This document shows positions 1 through 5,560 of a stretch of DNA of 20,983 bases, in pieces. Under the pieces are notes generated by a model that saw only the letters and a program-made list of their open reading frames with translations, was not told the DNA's origin and made no database searches. Origin of the DNA: Treponemataceae bacterium (lineage in GTDB: Bacteria; Spirochaetota; Spirochaetia; Treponematales; Treponemataceae); NCBI GenBank assembly GCA_024697985.1, contig JAILRX010000213.1, positions 1 through 20,983 on the forward strand, read 5' to 3'. How positions within the stretch are numbered: position 1 is the stretch's first letter; each line of letters starts with the position of its first letter. Position numbers and translations under genes: made by a program.

Positions 1-782
1 TCTTCCAGTTTCCCTGAAAAACCATAGGTATCAAAAGAATAATTATTTAAGGCTTCACTCAAAAAATTAAAACAAGTTTGTTCTGAAAAATGGCTTCTTA
101 TGAAATCACCAAGCGCAATATCTTTATTTTCTAAAAGCAGATAATTAAACAACTGTAGTTTCTCTTCTTCTACAATATTCAATTTTGAAATGCGTTCAAA
201 CAATCGGGTTGAATCGCAACGATCTGGAATATCTATAGGAGTTTTTAGAATGTCATTTGCAATTTCAACTGCTTTCTTTAACTGCCCCTTGGTAATATCT
301 CCACTCACAAATGCTTTTCCTTTTAACCGGGATTCAACCATACACGCTACAGAAAGAAGATACATATGATATGGTTCACCTTGAGTCTTATTTCCAAAAA
401 CCCTATAGGTCTGAGAACAAAGATCCTCTTTCCAATTATGCTTTGAACATTGTGGCAGGCAATATAAAATAGCATCACCTGCATTTTCATTATATTCAGT
501 AACCAAATCCTTTGGAAAAAAATGAGGCTCTCCTGTTTTTAATGTGTCATAATCACCAGATGCTTCCCACCCGATTTTCTTCTCTTTATCATTCCAACCA
601 TAATTGAATTTATGTTCCTTAGTTCTGACAAGGCAAATAGGTTTAATTCCATCAATTGTCTTTTCCTTTTGCCATTCCGCTAGAGGCAATTTTTTTATAA
701 TTTCAAGGCTTTCAGTATATACAGAATTCCATTCCGATTTCGTAACCGATTTTGACACACGAAGATCAACAAATATTCCCAT
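1..782 (-). CDS. Unrecognised cytoplasmic protein, partial (C-terminus beyond window start)
   Basis: Reading leftward from ATG at 782-780 the frame stays open for 260 codons to the window edge, so the C-terminus is missing. The start has a good Shine-Dalgarno sequence (GAGGT about 7 bases upstream). The product begins MGIFVDLRVSKSVTKSEWNS and has a Trp/Gly-rich stretch around residues 65-90 (YGWNDKEKKIGWEASGDY), then a mostly helical, charged region. There is no signal peptide or membrane segment, so it is probably cytoplasmic. I do not recognise a domain and assign no function. A -10-like TATACT at 819-824 and a perfect dyad at 848-864 lie upstream. The tail-to-head distance to the next minus-strand gene and the terminator at 941-971 make it a separate transcription unit. 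It is real by length, start signal and protein-like composition; function unknown. Confidence 0.78.
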   Translation of the reverse strand, partial: MGIFVDLRVSKSVTKSEWNSVYTESLEIIKKLPLAEWQKEKTIDGIKPICLVRTKEHKFNYGWNDKEKKIGWEASGDYDTLKTGEPHFFPKDLVTEYNENAGDAILYCLPQCSKHNWKEDLCSQTYRVFGNKTQGEPYHMYLLSVACMVESRLKGKAFVSGDITKGQLKKAVEIANDILKTPIDIPDRCDSTRLFERISKLNIVEEEKLQLFNYLLLENKDIALGDFIRSHFSEQTCFNFLSEALNNYSFDTYGFSGKLE

Positions 783-818
783 AGTTTCTACCTCAACAAG
801 TTTGATTTTTTTAATTAC

Positions 819-824
819 AGTATA
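819..824 (-). promoter_or_regulatory. Candidate -10 box for the gene at 1-782
   Basis: On the minus strand the bases read TATACT, 5 of 6 to the sigma-70 -10 consensus. It would start transcription about 30 bases before the ATG at 782, leaving room for the GAGGT ribosome-binding site. No good -35 box is visible at 16-18 bases spacing, so the site may need an activator; the dyad at 848-864 lies just upstream of where the -35 would be. Confidence 0.35.
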
Positions 825-847
825 AAGGTAGAGCAGTTAGGCTTGCA

Positions 848-864
848 TTAAAGTAATACTTTAA
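848..864. promoter_or_regulatory. Perfect 8+1+8 dyad, candidate operator
   Basis: TTAAAGTA at 848-855 and its exact reverse complement TACTTTAA at 857-864 flank a single central A. The dyad is 66-82 bases upstream of the start at 782 and immediately upstream of the -35 position implied by the TATACT at 819-824. A dimeric transcription factor site is the simplest reading. The half-sites are AT-rich, so chance is not excluded. Confidence 0.35.
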
Positions 865-933
865 GGTTCTGAATGTATTTTTACTGTACACTTAAATAAA
901 ATGGGGAAAGATTTTCTTGCGAAATCCTAGAAC

Positions 934-973
934 AAAAAAAAACGGGAACACAGAAAAACTGTATTCCCGTTTT
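934..973 (-). terminator. Intrinsic terminator, best on minus strand
   Basis: A 13-base stem (941-953 with 959-971) encloses an A/T five-base loop. Read on the minus strand, the only irregular pair is a U-G wobble, and the stem is followed by a run of T (complement of the A run at 934-942). Read on the plus strand the same pair is a C-A mismatch and the T run is only four bases, so minus is the favoured direction. It would end transcripts of the hisC-phosphoesterase unit, about 260 bases past the last stop codon, and may weakly block plus-strand transcripts. Confidence 0.8.
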
Positions 974-1180
974 ACTTACTAAAATTTATAGAATAATAAT
1001 TGTTTTAAAATTTACTTGATTACATTTAACTTCTATTTTTCCGAGATTAAGCCAAGAACAACAGGAGTTTTTGTTATGCCTTTTCCACCTGTAACTACAA
1101 CTAAATAATAGAGTCAACAATTCAGTTTTAAATAGAATTTTGAGAAAAAATGTTAAAAAATGAGAAAAAAATAATTTTTT
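972..1180. other. Non-coding interval, AT-rich
   Basis: No convincing gene lies here. A 78-codon minus-strand frame at 986-1222 has no start signal and a composition unlike the neighbours. A ten-codon plus-strand frame at 1076-1108 (MPFPPVTTTK) has a well-placed AGGAG at 1063-1067 and tandem stops, but no visible promoter. The stretch 1141-1180 is low-complexity, with TGAGAAAAAA repeated at 1141 and 1161. Read on the minus strand, the whole interval would form the long 3' tail of the phosphoesterase transcript. Confidence 0.5.
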
Positions 1181-1220
1181 AGGAGGTCTTACCTCCGGGG
1201 CTTTGACTTCGCTCAGAACC
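1181..1220. repeat. GC-rich hairpin plus REP-like fragment
   Basis: GGAGGT at 1182-1187 and ACCTCC at 1191-1196 form a perfect 6-bp stem with a three-base loop. Directly next to it, 1201-1220 reads CTTTGACTTCGCTCAGAACC, which resembles the short CTTCGAC...GCTCAG palindromic intergenic repeats known from many bacterial genomes; it can fold as an imperfect stem around TTCG. The block lies just after the phosphoesterase stop at 1234 and is richer in GC than its surroundings. Only one copy is in the window, so its repeat status is inferred from resemblance. Confidence 0.35.
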
Positions 1221-1233
1221 AAAAATTCGCGCT

Positions 1234-1920
1234 TTACAGAGCTTTAAGTTCCGTATTGGCAACTTTCCAGATATCTCCGTCACGGGAAATTTCTGCAACG
1301 GCATAATTTCCCTCGCACAGCGCGCCAGGATTTACGACAACAGTTTCGCCGATTTTATCGACGCCGCGTGATTCGTGGATATGTCCGGTTACTACAAGAA
1401 TTGGCTTTACATTTTCAATCCATTCTTTCAATGCTGCAGAACCGACATGAATTCCGTCTCCGACTACATCACATTTTGTATCTTTTGGAGGATTGTGCAT
1501 GATTGCAACAAGGTTGTCCCAGCTTGGCAAAGTTCCGTTTTCGTCTGGTTCCTTGGCAAGATGAAGGTCGAAAGCAAGTTCTTCATCATCACGCTCGAAA
1601 GGAGTCGTTCCCGTGAACTTCGAGCCACCACTTGATCCGATAAAAGCAAGCCCGTCGCTATAAACGATTGAGTTTACGACTGAAATATCTGAATTTTCAA
1701 GCTGTTCGATAAATTCCGGTTCGTCACAGTTTCCAAGGACGGCAAAAATCTTCTCGTGTTTCTTGCAAAGACGCTGCAAAAATGGAAGACCTGTTTCTGT
1801 TTCGCCAAATTTTGCGAAATCCCCGCCAAAAAGTACGCAGTCTGCTTTTTTGAATTCCTCGTCGAGCTTATCAAGCATTTCAAGGTTTCCGTGTCCGTCA
1901 GAAATTATCAAACATCTCAT
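1234..1920 (-). CDS. YfcE/MJ0936-type metallophosphoesterase
   Basis: A 228-residue calcineurin-like phosphoesterase. All metal-binding blocks of the fold are present in order: SDGHGN (residues 7-12), GGD (32-34), GNCDEPE (63-69), a lone His in the IMHNPP stretch around 140, and GHIHESRG around 180, followed by VVNPGAL. This is the single-domain, di-metal YfcE/MJ0936 class, which cleaves phosphodiesters or phosphomonoesters; the physiological substrate cannot be told from sequence. It is cytoplasmic, with no signal peptide. ATG at 1920 is preceded by a clear AGGAG about 8 bases upstream. It begins 23 bases after the hisC stop on the same strand with no terminator between, so the two are probably co-transcribed. 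The family name is secure. Confidence 0.9.
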   Translation of the reverse strand: MRCLIISDGHGNLEMLDKLDEEFKKADCVLFGGDFAKFGETETGLPFLQRLCKKHEKIFAVLGNCDEPEFIEQLENSDISVVNSIVYSDGLAFIGSSGGSKFTGTTPFERDDEELAFDLHLAKEPDENGTLPSWDNLVAIMHNPPKDTKCDVVGDGIHVGSAALKEWIENVKPILVVTGHIHESRGVDKIGETVVVNPGALCEGNYAVAEISRDGDIWKVANTELKAL

Positions 1921-1943
1921 ATTTATCTCCTGAAAATCAAATT

Positions 1944-3062
1944 TTAATGAATCATCTTCATGATTCGCATCAGTTCATCCATCTGTTCATCCGTACCGAT
2001 TGTAATCCTTACGTATTCGCTTATCAACGGTGTAGAAAAATGTCGGACGAGAACGCCTTCTTTTTTTATGAACTGATAGATTTCTTCTCCGGAAAGTCCT
2101 TCCTTTTTGGCAAGTACAAAGTTCGTCTTGCTCTGATAAAAGAACCATCCGTTTTCCTTCAAAAAGTTGCAGAATCGGTTTCGGGTTGCGACGACTTTTT
2201 TTGTCTGATCGATGTAGTAATCGGTGTCGAGGCAGGAATTCATTGCGGCAACCTGAGTTATGGCATCAACCGGAAAGTGATTGAACGAATTTTTAGCACG
2301 CACGATTGAGCTTATCAATTCAGGACTTGCAAGACAGTAGCCGAGTCTCTGGCCGGCAAAGCACATTGATTTTGAAAAAGTCCTGACTATCACAAGATTA
2401 TTGAACTCGTTTAAGAGCGCAAGGCAGGATTCATCAGAAAAATCCGTATAGGCTTCATCAATTACGAAAACCTTGTCCTTAGGGTATTGTTTCAAAAGCG
2501 AACGCACCTGATCAACCGTAAGAGCAAGGGATGTAGGCGCATTAGGATTTGCAAAAATCATGGCAGAAGAGGAGTTTTCCTTTGCAAGAGAAAGCATTTT
2601 ATCGGTATCAAGCGTAAAATCATCTTTCAAATCAACTGTTGTAAGCGGAATCTGATAGTATCCGCAGTAAACAGGATAAAAACTGTACGTATGGGTTGGA
2701 GCGATCAGCTGCTTGTCAGAATCAAAAAATGTGTAGAAAACAAAGGAAAGTACTTCGTCAGAACCGTTTCCGCAAAAAATCATCTCCGGGGTAATTTCAA
2801 ACGGCAATTTTGAGCAGCTGTTCATGCATCCACCGGTCTTGTTCAAATGTGATGCGATCGCTTTTCTAAGCTCAAAGGAATCCGGATCCGGATACAGGGC
2901 AAGCTTCATCGGGTTTGCATCAACAAATTTTTTGATAGCCGCAATGGCGTTCTGTGAAGGCGGATAAGGATTTTCATTCGCATTTAATTTTATATAGATC
3001 CTGTCTTTTGGCTGTTCCCCAGGAACGTAAGGATTTAAATTTGAAATTCTTTTTGAAAGCAT
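1944..3062 (-). CDS. hisC: Histidinol-phosphate aminotransferase (HisC family)
   Basis: A 372-residue class I/II PLP aminotransferase. Family blocks in order are LNANENPYPPS near the N-terminus, GNGSDEVL, ANPNAPTS (usual form NPNNPTG), VIDEAYTDF, VRTFSKSMCFAGQRLGY with the PLP-binding Lys near residue 230, and the C-terminal VRITIGTDEQMDEL. HisC transfers an amino group between glutamate and imidazole-acetol phosphate in histidine synthesis; many relatives also or instead act on aromatic amino acids. No other his gene is in the window, so the pathway role is uncertain. ATG at 3062 is preferred over an in-frame TTG at 3089 because the family N-terminus fits and because TATAAT at 3069-3074 lies just upstream. 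There is no Shine-Dalgarno sequence. It heads a unit with the phosphoesterase. Confidence 0.9.
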   Translation of the reverse strand: MLSKRISNLNPYVPGEQPKDRIYIKLNANENPYPPSQNAIAAIKKFVDANPMKLALYPDPDSFELRKAIASHLNKTGGCMNSCSKLPFEITPEMIFCGNGSDEVLSFVFYTFFDSDKQLIAPTHTYSFYPVYCGYYQIPLTTVDLKDDFTLDTDKMLSLAKENSSSAMIFANPNAPTSLALTVDQVRSLLKQYPKDKVFVIDEAYTDFSDESCLALLNEFNNLVIVRTFSKSMCFAGQRLGYCLASPELISSIVRAKNSFNHFPVDAITQVAAMNSCLDTDYYIDQTKKVVATRNRFCNFLKENGWFFYQSKTNFVLAKKEGLSGEEIYQFIKKEGVLVRHFSTPLISEYVRITIGTDEQMDELMRIMKMIH

Positions 3063-3068
3063 ATCTGT

Positions 3069-3074
3069 ATTATA
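3069..3074 (-). promoter_or_regulatory. -10 box of hisC, leaderless geometry
   Basis: On the minus strand this is a perfect TATAAT ending 6 bases before the hisC ATG at 3062. The best -35 at 17 bases spacing is TTTATT (3092-3097), only 3 of 6. Transcription starting 6-7 bases past the -10 would begin at or next to the A of ATG. No ribosome-binding site is present between. Confidence 0.55.
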
Positions 3075-3082
3075 AAACAAAA

Positions 3083-3111
3083 CTGACAAAAAATAAAAGA
3101 GATGTTATAAT
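3083..3111 (+). promoter_or_regulatory. Sigma-70 promoter of the 640-residue gene, leaderless geometry
   Basis: CTGACA at 3083-3088 (5 of 6 to TTGACA), a 17-base spacer and perfect TATAAT at 3106-3111 form a strong promoter. Only 7 bases separate TATAAT from ATG at 3119, so the predicted transcript starts at or within a base or two of the start codon. It interleaves with the divergent hisC promoter in a 56-bp gap. Confidence 0.7.
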
Positions 3112-3118
3112 AATTGAG

Positions 3119-5041
3119 ATGACACCTACAGCAAATATAAAAACGTTATTAAAGCATTATTCTTCAAAGAAGAACACCTTTCTCATCGGGTTTGCAGAAT
3201 TTTGTGATTACATGCATCGATATGCCCAAAAATATGTCGAAGAACAGGTCGACCTTCTGCCTTATGTTCAAAACACTCAGGATGCGGTAAACAAAAACCT
3301 GGAAGAATTGATTCTTGACAAATCGATTCTGGTCTTGAACCCTGATAATCCTAAAAAAGCAATTGTTGTAGTTCAGTTTTTTATCGATAAATACGCAATC
3401 ACCTATAAAAACATCAGCAATGACCCTACTCTTCCATTTCCGATGTCTACTGATTTGCCAAAGTACATCACGGGCGAAGTTTACATAAAAAAATCGCCGA
3501 CAGAATATGTTACGGCAGTAACTGATGAGGCAAGCGCAAAAAATCCGCAGCTTTTCGGAGTTTCATTCGGACAAGATATTCCTATAATGCTCGTTCCATC
3601 AACTGTACCGATAAGCCTCATCAACAGCATAATGCTTACTCGAGTAAGGCTCATGCTGAGGCGTGAAGAACATCATGACTATTTCTTGAAAAAACTGCGT
3701 GTCTCAAACCCCGGCAAAGAACTTTCGGTAAAGACTTTTTTTGATAATTTTGTTTCAAAACCTTTGAGCACCGACGACATCCTCAAAAATTCAGGTGAAA
3801 ACTTTTACTACTGGGGTCAGCTCTGTCACTTCATCAAGCAGGATTACGAAAAATTGAAGGATATGACGCACGAGGATATCTGCGTATTACAGGCCATCGG
3901 AATCATCGAAGTTGTCGTTGCATTTTACAGAAGTAAGACTCAGGCTACACAGAAAAAAACCGACGCTTTCAAATGTCTCGACCAGATGCTTTTGAACCCG
4001 CCATATTATTATTCGGCTAGCGACATCGCAAAATTTTCCGACCCAAAAGGCATTCCGCTTTTAGGACAGTACAGTCAGGAAGACCTCAACGAATGGCTTC
4101 ACGAAAAAACGACCACGCTTGAATCAGGAAACCTTCCGGGCATCTTGATTTTCAAGACCCGAGACAACATCACCTACTTCATAAAAAAAGTAAAAGTCAT
4201 CCCACTTATCATTAAGATGAGTGCTGATGCGCGTGATATGCTCTTCGACCTGATAAAACAGGAATGGATTATTTCGCTCAAGAATTTCCAGCAGCTTCCA
4301 GAAATGAAGGATCAGGAAAAGTTTGAAATCAGGCTGCGGGAAGGGGTTGAAGAATTTCAGCCTGTCCTGCATTCAATTTTGAACTCGAACTTCCTTTCGC
4401 TCATCAACTTTGAGATGCAGAATTCCAAAACCATGGATGCAAACCGGGTAAATCTTTTTATAAATGGCAATCTTGTTCCGTATTCACAAATACTGATGCT
4501 TTCCCGACAGGAAATCATGGATGACATCAAGATTATTCTTCCATTCTGGTACACTTCGCCATTTTTCTCAAAACTTGTCGCCTTCTTTTTGGGAAAGAAA
4601 AAGAGCAAGCAGAAACCTAAGCAAAAAACAAAATCCTCTGATTCTTATTATTCTGATGAGGATGATGATAAAATCGAGGCTCCTAAACAGACAAAGTCTC
4701 CAAAAGAAGAACTTAAAGATGCAGCATCAAGGCTCGAAAAATCTCTCGTGCCTTCTTCTTCATCACTTGATGCAGAACTCAAAGTTTGCTGCAACCGCTG
4801 GAACGACAGAATCGGTAAGCCGGAAAGAGAAAACCTGACTGAAGACGTAAACAGCCTCATCCGAGATTACCTCAGGCGGGCAATGAGAACCCTGAAAGGT
4901 CCAAGTTTCGACAGTGAAAGAATCGAAGAAATGGCTGACAGTCTCGTAACCAGCAAGGAACTCAGTCCTATAAAGGACAAGGAAGCCTTACACCGCTACG
5001 TAAAGCTTTATATTCTTCGTCTCATTAAAAATATTAAATAA
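3119..5041 (+). CDS. Unrecognised 640-residue cytoplasmic protein
   Basis: I do not recognise this protein and assign no function. ATG at 3119 (MTPTANIKTLLKHYSS) is chosen because the promoter TATAAT ends 7 bases before it; the frame stays open upstream into the hisC region, but that part is antisense to hisC. The product is soluble, without signal peptide or clear membrane helix, mixed alpha/beta through about residue 490. A Lys-rich then Ser/Asp-rich linker (about 493-540, containing YYSDEDDD) leads into a helical C-terminal domain of about 100 residues (NRWNDRIGKPERENLTEDVN and onward). The linker suggests two globular parts. It lies 90 bases upstream of ssb on the same strand with no terminator between, so the two may be partly co-transcribed. 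A lineage-conserved hypothetical is likely. Confidence 0.85.
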   Translation: MTPTANIKTLLKHYSSKKNTFLIGFAEFCDYMHRYAQKYVEEQVDLLPYVQNTQDAVNKNLEELILDKSILVLNPDNPKKAIVVVQFFIDKYAITYKNISNDPTLPFPMSTDLPKYITGEVYIKKSPTEYVTAVTDEASAKNPQLFGVSFGQDIPIMLVPSTVPISLINSIMLTRVRLMLRREEHHDYFLKKLRVSNPGKELSVKTFFDNFVSKPLSTDDILKNSGENFYYWGQLCHFIKQDYEKLKDMTHEDICVLQAIGIIEVVVAFYRSKTQATQKKTDAFKCLDQMLLNPPYYYSASDIAKFSDPKGIPLLGQYSQEDLNEWLHEKTTTLESGNLPGILIFKTRDNITYFIKKVKVIPLIIKMSADARDMLFDLIKQEWIISLKNFQQLPEMKDQEKFEIRLREGVEEFQPVLHSILNSNFLSLINFEMQNSKTMDANRVNLFINGNLVPYSQILMLSRQEIMDDIKIILPFWYTSPFFSKLVAFFLGKKKSKQKPKQKTKSSDSYYSDEDDDKIEAPKQTKSPKEELKDAASRLEKSLVPSSSSLDAELKVCCNRWNDRIGKPERENLTEDVNSLIRDYLRRAMRTLKGPSFDSERIEEMADSLVTSKELSPIKDKEALHRYVKLYILRLIKNIK

Positions 5042-5131
5042 TTTTTCGCAAAAATTAACTCAAAATTAAAAACTCTTTCAATAATTAGTGTGTAAAAGCT
5101 TTTATACATTTTCAAAATTGAAGGAGAAATT

Positions 5132-5542
5132 ATGAACACAATCAACTCACTGGTAATTGAAGGCAATATGGTAAAGGATCCTGTCGGAAAGGAAACTTCC
5201 AAAGGAAAAAAAGTCTGCAATTTTTCTATCGCAGCAAACCGCTCGATTAAAAATGCAAACGGAGAATACGGAAAGGAAGTTTCGTTTTTTGACGTTGAGA
5301 CCTGGGGAATGATGGCCGACGTTTGCATGCAGGAAGGCAGCAAAGGTCGTGGAGTACGAGTTGTCGGAAGACTCAAACAGAACCGCTGGGATGGAGCTGA
5401 CGGAAAGCATTTTTCGAAAGTCAGCATCGTGGCAGAACATATTGAATTCAAGCCGCTGAGGGTTAAATCTGATATTGCCGAATCCCAGGAGGAAAATTAC
5501 TTCGAAACAGAACAGATGGAAGAAGAAGTCCCAGCTTTTTAA
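5132..5542 (+). CDS. ssb: Single-stranded DNA-binding protein
   Basis: A 136-residue SSB. The OB fold fills residues 1-110: MNTINSLVIEGNMVKDPVGK, VCNFSIAANRSIKNANGEYG, SFFDVETWGMMADVC, RVVGRLKQNRW and VSIVAEHIEF match the bacterial SSB pattern strand by strand. A short acidic tail follows and ends EEEVPAF. SSB tails usually end in an acidic run plus Pro-Phe (e.g. DDDIPF), which recruits replication and repair proteins; here an Ala sits between Pro and Phe. It coats single-stranded DNA in replication and repair, normally as a tetramer. AAGGAG lies 6 bases before ATG at 5132. It is not beside rpsF or rpsR, its common partners. It converges on the U32 gene with an 18-bp gap. Confidence 0.93.
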   Translation: MNTINSLVIEGNMVKDPVGKETSKGKKVCNFSIAANRSIKNANGEYGKEVSFFDVETWGMMADVCMQEGSKGRGVRVVGRLKQNRWDGADGKHFSKVSIVAEHIEFKPLRVKSDIAESQEENYFETEQMEEEVPAF

Positions 5543-5560
5543 TAACTGAGACTTTGTTTC

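Noticed and set aside
986..1222. 78-codon minus-strand frame
   Set aside because: No ribosome-binding site, poly-A/T and hairpin sequence inside it, and unlikely amino-acid composition.
3063..3089. Upstream TTG start of hisC adding nine residues
   Set aside because: It would place the start upstream of the TATAAT at 3069-3074, has no ribosome-binding site, and the extra residues do not match the family N-terminus.
2954..3118. Upstream extension of the 640-residue gene
   Set aside because: The extra 55 codons are antisense to hisC and lie before the strong promoter at 3083-3111.
5008..5451. 147-codon minus-strand frame across ssb
   Set aside because: Antisense to the well-supported ssb gene; no start signal.
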